Part shown: positions 14,308 to 21,427 of the stretch, one piece after another | Layout: every line of letters starts with the position of its first letter | How positions within the stretch are numbered: position 1 is the first letter of the stretch | DNA from: a virus | IMG/VR virus record: IMGVR_UViG_3300017971_000409 | Coordinates: 1 to 44,763 of that record | DNA length: 44,763 nucleotides | Reading direction: 5' to 3' (one strand) | Made by a program: the position numbers and the translations under genes | The notes under the pieces: model-generated | Told to the model about the DNA's origin: nothing | Databases searched by the model: none | What the model saw: only the letters and a program-made list of their open reading frames with translations

Positions 14308-14324
14308 AATATGATTCTATTATA
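14308..14324. repeat. Left arm of 17-bp inverted repeat in the divergent promoter
   Basis: Complement of TATAATAGAATCATATT; exact match to the right arm at 14386-14402. It covers the leftward -10 and start site. A protein bound here and at the partner would affect both operons. Confidence 0.75.
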
Positions 14325-14347
14325 CACCATTATTGAGAAAGGCGCAA
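14319..14347 (-). promoter_or_regulatory. Leftward promoter of the divergent region
   Basis: Minus strand TTGCGC (14342-14347), 17-base spacer ending in ATGGTG, TATAAT (14319-14324). Drives the minus-strand arm beginning with 13876-14289. Confidence 0.75.
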
Positions 14348-14362
14348 GTCTAGGCGTGCGAC

Positions 14363-14391
14363 TTGCAACTATTCCAATAGTGTGATATAAT
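14363..14391 (+). promoter_or_regulatory. Rightward promoter of the divergent region
   Basis: TTGCAA (14363-14368), 17-base spacer, TATAAT (14386-14391). The two -35 boxes sit within an inverted GCAAGTC/GACTTGC pair (14344-14350, 14360-14366). Confidence 0.75.
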
Positions 14392-14402
14392 AGAATCATA
14401 TT
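14386..14402. repeat. Right arm of 17-bp inverted repeat in the divergent promoter
   Basis: TATAATAGAATCATATT, perfect mirror of 14308-14324, covering the rightward -10 and first transcribed bases. Confidence 0.75.
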
Positions 14403-14420
14403 GAGTGAGGGAGAAAGGCA

Positions 14421-14699
14421 ATGCAAAAGACCGGCCCTAAAAATCAAATCAGCATACCCAAACGCATCGTCGTCATACAATCATGCTGGCGTGAGGGTGA
14501 CAGCATAGTCGCCAATGTCGGCATAACCGGCGCCGATGATCGCATTGAGTACAATAGGGTGCGCGTGTCCGGGAAAGATGTTGAGTACCTGGATGTAGAA
14601 GGTCCGCACTTTCTACAGGCGCTATCACGCGAGGAGTGGCACAGCATTTTTACGGCGCACTTTGATGAGATCATGGCGCTGGTTGAGGCGCTGCTGTGA
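14421..14699 (+). CDS. Hypothetical protein, 92 aa
   Basis: First rightward gene, ATG after GAGGGAGAAAGGCA. Opens with KTGPKNQISIPKRIVVIQSCWREGDSIVANV, then a strand region and a helical end. The opening resembles a SpoVT/AbrB-like swapped-hairpin start (SIPK...), which would make it a DNA-binding regulator, but the match is weak. Confidence 0.6.
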   Translation: MQKTGPKNQISIPKRIVVIQSCWREGDSIVANVGITGADDRIEYNRVRVSGKDVEYLDVEGPHFLQALSREEWHSIFTAHFDEIMALVEALL

Positions 14700-14968
14700 G
14701 CAAATGGCTAGTGGCTGTGAGCATGGAGATTGACGCGCGTGACCCGTTTATGAGCGTGGAAAGCTATCATGCCACTCGTGACGCAGCAATATTACGGGCG
14801 CATTATTTAGATTGGCGGTGTGGATACTCTTACATAGCGGTATACACACACAGTGGCCATTCTAACTATCGCCGCCCGCGCTATACCATTGATAGGCGTG
14901 ACAAATCATCATGGCCTATATGCGGGCTTGGCGGTCTTATAAATTCGCTGAGCGCGGACTGGTTCTAA
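14696..14968 (+). CDS. Hypothetical protein, 90 aa
   Basis: GTG start overlapping the previous stop (GTGA). Tyr/Arg-rich, basic in the C-terminal half. No recognised domain. Confidence 0.6.
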   Translation: MSKWLVAVSMEIDARDPFMSVESYHATRDAAILRAHYLDWRCGYSYIAVYTHSGHSNYRRPRYTIDRRDKSSWPICGLGGLINSLSADWF

Positions 14969-14977
14969 GAAACACCA

Positions 14978-15010
14978 AGCGGCCCCCGGCGCAAGTTACC
15001 GGGAGCCGCT
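14978..15010 (+). promoter_or_regulatory. Strong hairpin before the 15029 methyltransferase gene
   Basis: AGCGGCCCCCGG pairs with CCGGGAGCCGCT (11 of 12). It has no T-run, so it is more likely an mRNA-stabilising or processing structure than a terminator. A similar hairpin precedes the gene at 18001. Confidence 0.5.
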
Positions 15011-15028
15011 ACGACAAGGAGAAAGTCA

Positions 15029-16108
15029 ATGTGCATACATGATACCATGAAAACAGGAAAGGTGCAAGGTGGGTCGGTAAACATCGCCCATGCAGATTGT
15101 CTGGATTTTATACGGAGGATGGAGGCTGGGAGTGTGGCGCTGGCCTTCCTTGACCCGCCCTATAACATCAATAAGGCGACGTGGGACAAATGGCCGACCG
15201 ATGACGCCTTTCTAGCTTGGCTGGATACGGTGTTGGAGGGGATCGCCCGCGTGCTTGCTTCCAATGGCTCGCTGTATGTGTGCGCTTACCCGACGAAGGC
15301 GGCGCGGGTGGAAGTTTTGGTGGGGGAGAGGTTTAATGTGCTAAATTCGGTGGTGTGGATAAAAGATGCGGGATGGCACAAGAAGGTACAACAAGAGATG
15401 TTGCGGGCATACTTTCCGCAAACCGAGCGCATCATCTTTGCGGAGCATTACGGCGCGGACAGCAGCGCGAAAAGTGAAAGCGGATACCAGCGCGAGTGTG
15501 ATAAGTTGCGCGGGTTTGTGTTTGAGCCACTAAGAACTTACATCGTAGATGAATTTAAACGCGCCGGGATGCTCAGCACTACGGGTAAAATCGCGGCTAA
15601 TGTGGCGTGCGGATTTAGCCCAACTTCCGGCGGGATGGCGTCAAGACACTATTTTTCAGTGTCTCAATGGCTATTGCCAACCAAAGAGCATTACACCAAG
15701 TTACGCGAATTACTCAACCAACACGGCGGCGACTACCTCCGCCGCGAATACGACGACCTCCGCCGCCCATTCCAAGTCACCGCTCAAGACCAGTACACCG
15801 ACGTGTGGACATTCCCGACGGTGCAGACGTACAAGGGCAAACACCCTTGCGAAAAACCCGCCGCGCTCTTAGAACACGTCATTAAAACCAGCAGCCGACC
15901 CGGTGACCTTATCCTCGACCCCTTCCTCGGCTCCGGTTCCACCGGCGTCGCCGCCGTCAAGCTCGGTCGCCGCTTCGTGGGCTGCGACATCGACCGCCAT
16001 TGGGTAGACGTGGCCGCCGAACGCATCGCCAGCGCCGGGGTATCCGCGATAATTGAGGCTGACGGTGATACGGAAGAAGTTAAGCCAGTACAGCCGTTAT
16101 TGTTTTAG
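15029..16108 (+). CDS. Beta-class DNA methyltransferase (N6-adenine or N4-cytosine), 359 aa
   Basis: Motif IV DPPYN at residues 42-46 precedes motif I DPFLGSGST at 297-305, with HPCEKP between them: the permuted beta-class order of type II and orphan methyltransferases. A large target-recognition region (~100-270) lies between. DPPY favours N6-adenine. No endonuclease is adjacent. ATG 15029 has AAGGAGAAAGTCA upstream. Base composition changes within the gene from G-rich (15100-15480) to C-rich (15720-15990), suggesting mosaic origin. Confidence 0.85.
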   Translation: MCIHDTMKTGKVQGGSVNIAHADCLDFIRRMEAGSVALAFLDPPYNINKATWDKWPTDDAFLAWLDTVLEGIARVLASNGSLYVCAYPTKAARVEVLVGERFNVLNSVVWIKDAGWHKKVQQEMLRAYFPQTERIIFAEHYGADSSAKSESGYQRECDKLRGFVFEPLRTYIVDEFKRAGMLSTTGKIAANVACGFSPTSGGMASRHYFSVSQWLLPTKEHYTKLRELLNQHGGDYLRREYDDLRRPFQVTAQDQYTDVWTFPTVQTYKGKHPCEKPAALLEHVIKTSSRPGDLILDPFLGSGSTGVAAVKLGRRFVGCDIDRHWVDVAAERIASAGVSAIIEADGDTEEVKPVQPLLF

Positions 16109-16130
16109 TTTGATAATACGAAGGAGTGAA

Positions 16131-16451
16131 ATGGAAAGGAAATACCGCCAATGGTTACGAAGGCACTACGCTCGCGGAAGCATCAAGCCAATTGAAGGCA
16201 GTATTTACTGGAAGCTCTACACAAGCGGAGATCAGAGCGCCATCATTGAGGTTGGCATAATTGACGTGGTTCAAGTGCGAGGATATGCGCACAAGACCAT
16301 CATACGCAAGAATGGCGTGCCGATGCGATTCTTTGCGGATGAGATTACCTTTTTGCCGTCTCCTGAGCTCGAGAAGATTCTTATTGACTGGATCACAAAG
16401 GACAAGTTGGTCGGCATTGTTAGGCCGCTATGTCGGTTTAATTTTTGGTAA
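16131..16451 (+). CDS. Hypothetical basic protein, 106 aa
   Basis: ATG 16131 with AAGGAG upstream (an earlier in-frame start inside the methyltransferase gene is unlikely). Arg/Lys-rich N-terminus (MERKYRQWLRRHYARGS), then mixed strands. Not recognised. Confidence 0.6.
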   Translation: MERKYRQWLRRHYARGSIKPIEGSIYWKLYTSGDQSAIIEVGIIDVVQVRGYAHKTIIRKNGVPMRFFADEITFLPSPELEKILIDWITKDKLVGIVRPLCRFNFW

Positions 16452-16462
16452 GGAGAAAAACA

Positions 16463-16795
16463 ATGAGCTGTGAAAAACATAAAGGCGTATTGTTTGAAAA
16501 CTACTGCTTTGCGTGTCTGGTCGAGGAGCGCAACGAACTCTTAAAGGCGCTCAACTACTACCGGGCCGCAGCTATCCAGGGTAGGCATGTATGCCCTAAG
16601 CCGGACTTCATGCCAAAGCGCATACGGCTTAATAGCTATGTGCGTGGTTGGGATTGCGGCGCACTGCCCGGCGACTACGACGCGATATGCAACCAGTACG
16701 GTGCAGTTAGCATCATGGTTGATGGCGAGCCGTTTGGCCTCAAGCTCCACGAGTTCCATGTCCTTGAGTGGCAAGAGAATAAGGAGGCGTCATGA
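16463..16795 (+). CDS. Hypothetical protein with N-terminal Cys/His pairs, 110 aa
   Basis: ATG 16463 follows AAGGAGAAAAACA. CEKHKG...CFAC in the first 22 residues suggests a small zinc knuckle, followed by a helix and a strand-rich remainder. Role unknown. Confidence 0.6.
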   Translation: MSCEKHKGVLFENYCFACLVEERNELLKALNYYRAAAIQGRHVCPKPDFMPKRIRLNSYVRGWDCGALPGDYDAICNQYGAVSIMVDGEPFGLKLHEFHVLEWQENKEAS

Positions 16796-17172
16796 GTGAC
16801 TTACAAATGCAAGAGGACATCGCCCGACGCTGCGCACGGGCTCTGGGTTGGAGATCAGCAGGCGTACATCTATGCCCGCCCTGGACAATGTGGCATGATA
16901 GTGAGGGCAAGCTGTGGAATATCGGACGTCCACCGAGTGAAAATTGGCGTGTGTTTTTCGAGCCATGCATCAACCGCGAGCACGCCGACATGCTGCTTGA
17001 TGACATCGAACGGCGCGACTTATGGCGCAAGTTCGCATATCGTCTCGGTGACGTTCTGGATTTTTCACCAGATAGTTGTACGGAGTCAGTGTGGCGTTGT
17101 ATCAGGGCCACCCCGGAGCAGATAGCACGGGCGTACCTACTGACAGTTGAGGGTAAAGGGCATGACGCCTGA
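16792..17172 (+). CDS. Hypothetical phage protein, 126 aa
   Basis: Starts by four-base overlap (ATGA). The layout IARRCARALGW, a proline-rich WT...PPS turn, then HADMLLDDIE and a late SPDSCTESVWRCI...EQIARAYLLTV resembles the family of phage proteins built around an alpha-beta-alpha sandwich that modellers note beside phage methylases; this match is by eye. No catalytic motif. Confidence 0.6.
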   Translation: MSDLQMQEDIARRCARALGWRSAGVHLCPPWTMWHDSEGKLWNIGRPPSENWRVFFEPCINREHADMLLDDIERRDLWRKFAYRLGDVLDFSPDSCTESVWRCIRATPEQIARAYLLTVEGKGHDA

Positions 17173-17377
17173 CAAGATCATGCAGGAGCTAAATAAGCAC
17201 TTTCCGCCGATTGACAGCAAGCAGCACAGCATCATGACCGACGGCGCCCGCCTCGTGATCATCCTGTGGCGCGGGCGCGAGTGGTATCTGCCCGTTATTA
17301 TCGAGGGAGAGCATACCGCCGAGGAGATTTGTCGATGTATAGCGGATGAGGTTGAGGTAATGAACTTACCATCATAA
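17162..17377 (+). CDS. Hypothetical protein, 71 aa
   Basis: ATG 17162 overlaps the end of the previous gene by 11 bases. Begins MTPDKIMQELNKHFPPI; a compact alpha/beta protein with an acidic C-terminal helix. No known motif. Confidence 0.55.
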   Translation: MTPDKIMQELNKHFPPIDSKQHSIMTDGARLVIILWRGREWYLPVIIEGEHTAEEICRCIADEVEVMNLPS

Positions 17378-17395
17378 TGCGAAAGGAGATAGATC

Positions 17396-17632
17396 ATGAA
17401 GATAGGTGTATCATATTCACATCATGGCAAAGTACAGTACTTTGTCTATTGGAGCGATATTGTGCCACGTAAGGATGATATAATATCGCGCGCCAAAGAT
17501 AACAAATACGGAAAAATCATACTCAGGGTAAGGCGCGTAATACACATGGTAAACGAGGAAGACGACCTGGAATACGTCAAGATAGCCGCCGATGAGGTGT
17601 CAAGCGGTTGGTATATTCAAGAGGTGAAGTAG
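17396..17632 (+). CDS. Hypothetical protein, 78 aa
   Basis: Preceded by GAAAGGAG. Strand-rich start (MKIGVSYSHHGKVQYFVYW) and acidic end. Last gene before an internal promoter at 17642. Confidence 0.6.
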   Translation: MKIGVSYSHHGKVQYFVYWSDIVPRKDDIISRAKDNKYGKIILRVRRVIHMVNEEDDLEYVKIAADEVSSGWYIQEVK

Positions 17633-17641
17633 TAGTGTGAC

Positions 17642-17670
17642 TTGCATGACTAGGGCGAGTATGGTATAAT
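17642..17670 (+). promoter_or_regulatory. Promoter for the ribbon-helix-helix gene
   Basis: TTGCAT (17642-17647), 17-base spacer, TATAAT (17665-17670), preceded by GAC as in the divergent promoter. The transcript would start about ten bases before the ribosome site of 17689. Confidence 0.7.
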
Positions 17671-17688
17671 AGAGGGAGGTTAAACAAG

Positions 17689-17940
17689 ATGACAGGTAAA
17701 CCGGGCGTATATGACTTGCAGGTAACAGAGGGCGTGAGGATCACGAAAGAGCTACGTGATGTCCTTGACGCAGAGGCGAAGCGCATAGGCGTGAAGCGTT
17801 CCGCGCTTGTGCGGTATGCGTTGCGATGGTTCATGAATCTTGAAACGCATGACGATGTAAAGGAGAAGATGATCGAGGCGACAGCGCCAGACTCAAAGGG
17901 CAGCTTTGCTACTCGATCATGGTCACAAAGAGTGGAGTAA
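17689..17940 (+). CDS. Ribbon-helix-helix (Arc/CopG-like) regulator, 83 aa
   Basis: After a short N-terminus, the strand GVRITKELRDVLDAEAKRIGVKRSALVRYALRWFM (about 15-49) has the strand-helix-helix pattern of Arc/CopG repressors, with SALVRYAL as helix B. A GGAGG site precedes the ATG. It is transcribed from its own promoter upstream of the second initiator-like gene and so could repress that gene, as CopG represses Rep in plasmids; this is inference from order. Confidence 0.7.
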   Translation: MTGKPGVYDLQVTEGVRITKELRDVLDAEAKRIGVKRSALVRYALRWFMNLETHDDVKEKMIEATAPDSKGSFATRSWSQRVE

Positions 17941-17947
17941 AGAAAGC

Positions 17948-17972
17948 GGCCCGGCGTTACCAGCGCCGGGCC
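17948..17972 (+). promoter_or_regulatory. Strong hairpin before the 18001 gene
   Basis: GGCCCGGCG pairs with CGCCGGGCC around a short loop, nine perfect pairs. No T-run. Located between the RHH gene and the initiator-like gene; may block or tune read-through. Confidence 0.5.
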
Positions 17973-18000
17973 AAATCAAAACCGCAGGAGGTTTTATCTA

Positions 18001-18978
18001 ATGTATGATAATAATACCACAAATTCCGAAAAAGCGCAAGTACGTATAGTTGACACTCGCCTCGCAACCGTGTTAAAAAGTGACCGCCAGGCCATGTTTT
18101 TGTCTCAGCTTCACTACTGGCTTATGCGCTCCAAGCACTTCAATGACGACAAGGTGTGGGTGTACAATAGTTACAAAGAGTGGCAAAAGCAGTTCCCGTT
18201 TTGGTCATCGCATACCATACGTAGAATTGTCAATGCGCTGGAAGACCTTGAAGTTATTGTTACGGGCAACTATAACAAACGCCCAGGTGATCAGACACGC
18301 TGGTACACGATAAATTATGAGCGAATCGCAGAGCTTTCAAGAGAAACACTGATTGTGTGGCGCGATAGGGTGACTGACCACATGGCCAAAATGGACAAGG
18401 CACATGGCCAAAATGGGCAAACCATTACCATAAGATTACTACAAAAGATTACTCTTGCTCTAGCACCTCCTAACGCTATAGAAGATTCATGTAAAAGTAC
18501 GGATCCGGCTTTTGAGGCAAAAGCCCACGGCACTCCTGTCATTCAAGGAAAAGATGACACTACACCGCCTGATGCTACTACACATCCTGATACTACTACC
18601 TCCATAGCGTCGCCTCCTCAAGTTTTCGCTGAGGATATGGCCGGGTACATGACAGATCAATATGAGGTACGCGTGTATGAGTTGAAGAGCTATGAACTGT
18701 GGTTCGTGCAGATGATGACGATGGCCGTGGGCGATGGGCGCCCGGTGGAGCTTAACGCCAAGCAAAGCGCCAGTCTACGAGACGTGACAGAACGATTCGG
18801 CGGTGACTGGCAACTATTCGCGGAGGCATTGTGTAGCGGTTCAGGTCAGGGAATCAATAGCACGGACAGGATGCTTAACTACTTGACGACGTGCGCAAAG
18901 AACTCCGGCATGTGGCGTGTGCCGATTGACATGGTTGCGGATCCGCCGACGGCGGTTGAAGTAATGACAAGGAGATGA
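18001..18978 (+). CDS. Replication-initiator-like winged-helix protein (paralogue of 585-1442)
   Basis: 325 aa. Residues about 20-115 (TVLKSDRQAMFLSQLHYWLM...YNSYKEWQKQFPFWSSHTIRRIVNALEDLEVI...TRWYTINYERI) share the FLSQL..W...YKEW pattern and winged-helix layout of the other initiator-like protein. A Thr/Pro-rich linker (about 175-200) precedes a different C-terminal domain (about 205-325). With no polymerase or primase in the window, replication would lean on the host. ATG 18001 has GCAGGAGG upstream. Confidence 0.7.
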   Translation: MYDNNTTNSEKAQVRIVDTRLATVLKSDRQAMFLSQLHYWLMRSKHFNDDKVWVYNSYKEWQKQFPFWSSHTIRRIVNALEDLEVIVTGNYNKRPGDQTRWYTINYERIAELSRETLIVWRDRVTDHMAKMDKAHGQNGQTITIRLLQKITLALAPPNAIEDSCKSTDPAFEAKAHGTPVIQGKDDTTPPDATTHPDTTTSIASPPQVFAEDMAGYMTDQYEVRVYELKSYELWFVQMMTMAVGDGRPVELNAKQSASLRDVTERFGGDWQLFAEALCSGSGQGINSTDRMLNYLTTCAKNSGMWRVPIDMVADPPTAVEVMTRR

Positions 18979-18980
18979 CG

Positions 18981-20435
18981 ATGATAAACGCCAACGCACT
19001 AAATATGCCTTTTCTGGCTGATAATGTAGCACAGTGCTGTATTACCTCGCCGCCGTATTACCAGCAGCGTGACTACGGCTTACCCGGTACATATTGGCCC
19101 GCCAGCCAATACCGCCCTATGCCGAACCTGCCCTCGTTGACGTTCCCGGCGTGGACAGGCTGTTTGGGACTAGAGCCTACGCCGGAGCTGTACACGCTGC
19201 ACATGGTGCAGGTGTTTCGTGAGGTTGCGCGAGTGCTGCGGGATGATGGAGTGCTTTGGTTGAACTTGGGTGATTCATACGAGTCTGGTGGCTTGTCGCA
19301 AAATGCACCCGGCGGCACAGTTGGACAGCCCGGTATGAGGCAAGGTAATCGCGTAAGGCCACCTCGCACCGGCATCCCCGCAAAAAACCTCCTCGGCATC
19401 CCGTGGAGAATCGCCTTCGCCCTGCAAGCCGACGGCTGGATATTACGCAGTGATCCGCCGTGGATAAAGGCCAACGCCATGCCGGAGTCGGTGAAGGACA
19501 GACCCACGAAAGTGCACGAGTACATTTTTCAGTTCGTGCGGTCGCAGCGGTATTATTATGATGCGGATGCGGTGCGGGTGCCAAGTTGCGATAGTGGTGG
19601 CGGACCTCCTAGACGTAGCAAAAAAACAAATATGGTCTCATGTCGGGATGGGAGCATCATAGAATATGAGCGTGGGTCTGGCCGCAACTATCGCACCACC
19701 GACCCCCTCAACCAGCACCTTGTCCACGAAATCCAGCAAGCCCGCGCCCACCTCGCAGAACTCGAAGCCCTACAGCAAAAGGACCTACACCACGCCGACG
19801 ACGGCAACCCGCTATTATTGCGCGTGAACCCCCGCCCCTACAGCGGCGCGCACTTCGCGGTATTCCCGCCGGATCTCGTGGAGCCGTTTTTGTTGGCGTC
19901 CACGTCAGCGGTGGGGGAGTGCCCGGTGTGTGGGAGGGCGTGGAGAAGGGTTGTGCAATTGGGCAGTGCTACCAGCACCGGCGGCGGCGAGGGCCGCGAA
20001 AAGAGCGGCGCGTGTTTTTTGAATCGCGGGCATAGTAACATGGGCAGAATGGCGGCGCATGAACACAACACCCTCGCCTTTATCCCTCAATGCAACCATT
20101 ACCCCGACATCGACATGCAATCCTTCCACGACTACATCGAGCGCCGCAAGCTACAACGCCGCATTGACAACGAAACCAACGTCGCCAAACGCGCCATCCT
20201 GCAAGTGCAACTTGACGAGCTACCAGAACACCCGCCTAAGTACATCGCCGCTACCCTCGCCAAACTCGATGCAGCCCCCAAGCGCCCGCAACTCGTCCTT
20301 GACCCATTCGGCGGCTCAGGCACCACCGCGCGCGTAGCCCACCAGCACCGCCGCCGGGCCGCCAGCATCGAGCTAAACCCGGACTATGACGAACTGGCGC
20401 GAGAGCGCGAGAAAGTGCAGATCAGGCTCTTCTAG
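18981..20435 (+). CDS. Beta-class DNA methyltransferase (SPPY type), 484 aa
   Basis: Motif IV TSPPYY at residues 22-27 and motif I DPFGGSGTT at 441-449, with LNLGDSY (~95) and ELNPDY near the end. SPPY is usual in N4-cytosine enzymes but also occurs in some N6 enzymes. A CPVCGRAW segment with a later CNHY may bind zinc. ATG 18981 is chosen over 18975 for spacing from AAGGAG. Orphan, no nuclease nearby. Strand composition alternates sharply (C-rich near 19690-19830 and 20050-20300, G-rich between). Confidence 0.85.
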   Translation: MINANALNMPFLADNVAQCCITSPPYYQQRDYGLPGTYWPASQYRPMPNLPSLTFPAWTGCLGLEPTPELYTLHMVQVFREVARVLRDDGVLWLNLGDSYESGGLSQNAPGGTVGQPGMRQGNRVRPPRTGIPAKNLLGIPWRIAFALQADGWILRSDPPWIKANAMPESVKDRPTKVHEYIFQFVRSQRYYYDADAVRVPSCDSGGGPPRRSKKTNMVSCRDGSIIEYERGSGRNYRTTDPLNQHLVHEIQQARAHLAELEALQQKDLHHADDGNPLLLRVNPRPYSGAHFAVFPPDLVEPFLLASTSAVGECPVCGRAWRRVVQLGSATSTGGGEGREKSGACFLNRGHSNMGRMAAHEHNTLAFIPQCNHYPDIDMQSFHDYIERRKLQRRIDNETNVAKRAILQVQLDELPEHPPKYIAATLAKLDAAPKRPQLVLDPFGGSGTTARVAHQHRRRAASIELNPDYDELAREREKVQIRLF

Positions 20436-20480
20436 TCAGCAACTAATATCTTACTAACCTAACAACAAAGGAGATTTGAA

Positions 20481-20717
20481 ATGTGTGATCATGGCGAAGA
20501 TAAGGGCAATACGTGTCTTGACTGGTTCCCGTTTGGCGATGTGTACATGTGTGAGTGTGGAGCAATCCTTGATCTTGCAGATGAACGTAATTTTAAGTAT
20601 GACGGCGCATGGCATACCATGACGCCTAGCGAGCTAAAATCTGCGTTCCGGGCCTACGGCGACGAGATCAAGACAAAGGTCATCGCTGCTGTGAATGACG
20701 TAAAGTTGCGCCATTAA
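20481..20717 (+). CDS. Hypothetical protein with Cys/His N-terminus, 78 aa
   Basis: CDHG...C...CECG in the first 30 residues suggests zinc binding, followed by a helical C-terminus. ATG has AAAGGAG upstream. The promoter for the tRNA overlaps its last codons. Confidence 0.6.
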   Translation: MCDHGEDKGNTCLDWFPFGDVYMCECGAILDLADERNFKYDGAWHTMTPSELKSAFRAYGDEIKTKVIAAVNDVKLRH

Positions 20718-20734
20718 TAATTATGGTGTATAAT
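20706..20734 (+). promoter_or_regulatory. Promoter for the tRNA and lysis genes
   Basis: TTGCGC (20706-20711), 17-base spacer ending in ATGGTG, TATAAT (20729-20734). The predicted start lies about seven bases before the tRNA. Confidence 0.75.
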
Positions 20735-20747
20735 GGTATTGTATAGT

Positions 20748-20820
20748 TGCGGGATAGCTCAGATGGCAGAGCGCGAGAATCATAATCTTGAGGTCGAGGG
20801 CTCGAATCCCTCTCCCACTT
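20748..20820 (+). tRNA. tRNA with CAU anticodon (Met or Ile2)
   Basis: D-arm GCTC-AGATGGCA-GAGC, anticodon stem CGAGA/TCTTG with loop ATCATAA (CAT at 20781-20783), T-arm GAGGG-CTCGAAT-CCCTC. The acceptor stem TGCGGGA/TCCCACT has mismatches at 1:72 (T-T) and 3:70 (C-A). CCA is not encoded. A mismatch at 1:72 is a mark of initiator tRNA, but the three GC pairs of an initiator anticodon stem are absent. Elongator Met, lysidine-type Ile or a non-standard role are open. Confidence 0.8.
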
Positions 20821-20860
20821 TAGCCGAACATCTATTCCTTTAACTTATGGAGGTAAGACA

Positions 20861-21247
20861 TTGAATAAGAGACAGCAACTTGAATTGATGGTAGTATTGG
20901 CCGCAGTCCTGGCCCTGATGGTGGCCCTGCCAGTATTTGCTAAGGGCGCAGGCGGCCAGTACCCATACCCCGCGCCGCAGTCCGGTGAACTGGCAATCGG
21001 CGCAGTAAGTGTAGCCGCGCTCACCCTGTTGCTAGTACAGGCGATCAAGGAGTATACCGGCATCCAGGGAGAGGCCGTGCGCTTTACGGCTCTGGTCATT
21101 GGCACGGTGCTCTCCGGCATCGCCCTGGCTATTCAGGACGGCCTGATCACCGGCGGGGCCAAGAAGATCATCGACTTGCTGGTATTGGCTATTTCCGGCG
21201 GCTTTGGGAGTTCCGGGCTTTATCGCCTGGCGAAGATGCAAAAATGA
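20861..21247 (+). CDS. Holin-like small membrane protein, 128 aa
   Basis: TTG start at 20861 with a perfect GGAGGTAAG seven bases upstream. An N-terminal hydrophobic segment that resembles a signal (ELMVVLAAVLALMVALPVFA), then two further segments (about 44-62 and 72-90) and a Gly-rich last one. Size, topology and the position upstream of the amidase fit a phage holin. Family not certain. Confidence 0.65.
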   Translation: MNKRQQLELMVVLAAVLALMVALPVFAKGAGGQYPYPAPQSGELAIGAVSVAALTLLLVQAIKEYTGIQGEAVRFTALVIGTVLSGIALAIQDGLITGGAKKIIDLLVLAISGGFGSSGLYRLAKMQK

Positions 21248-21259
21248 ATCGCTCCAAAT

Positions 21260-21275
21260 CCGGCACCCCTGCCGG
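21260..21275 (+). promoter_or_regulatory. Small hairpin downstream of the holin-like gene
   Basis: CCGGCA-CCCC-TGCCGG, six perfect pairs, 12 bases after the stop. No T-run. Confidence 0.4.
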
Positions 21276-21296
21276 TTCATGTCAGTCTCCTTTCAC

Positions 21297-21335
21297 TTGC
21301 CAGGGTTGCATTAGCAGCCCTGGCAAACCTGTTTT
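21297..21335 (+). terminator. Possible intrinsic terminator or attenuator
   Basis: TTGCCAGGG pairs perfectly with CCCTGGCAA (21297-21305, 21318-21326), followed by ACCTGTTTT. It lies between the holin-like gene and the amidase, so partial termination could lower amidase expression. Confidence 0.5.
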
Positions 21336-21346
21336 AGAGGTGCATT

Positions 21347-21427
21347 ATGCTTGAGCTTATCAAGTTTATTATTGAATTGCCGCTGCGTATTGCCGCTGGC
21401 TTTGCATCATTGCTGAGGTTGCGATGA
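21347..21427 (+). CDS. 26-aa hydrophobic peptide
   Basis: ATG 21347 with AGAGG upstream; the stop overlaps the amidase ATG (ATGA). Product is MLELIKFIIELPLRIAAGF... ending LLRLR: one short amphipathic or membrane segment with basic end. Position between holin and endolysin suggests a lysis helper or simply a translation coupler. Confidence 0.45.
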   Translation: MLELIKFIIELPLRIAAGFASLLRLR

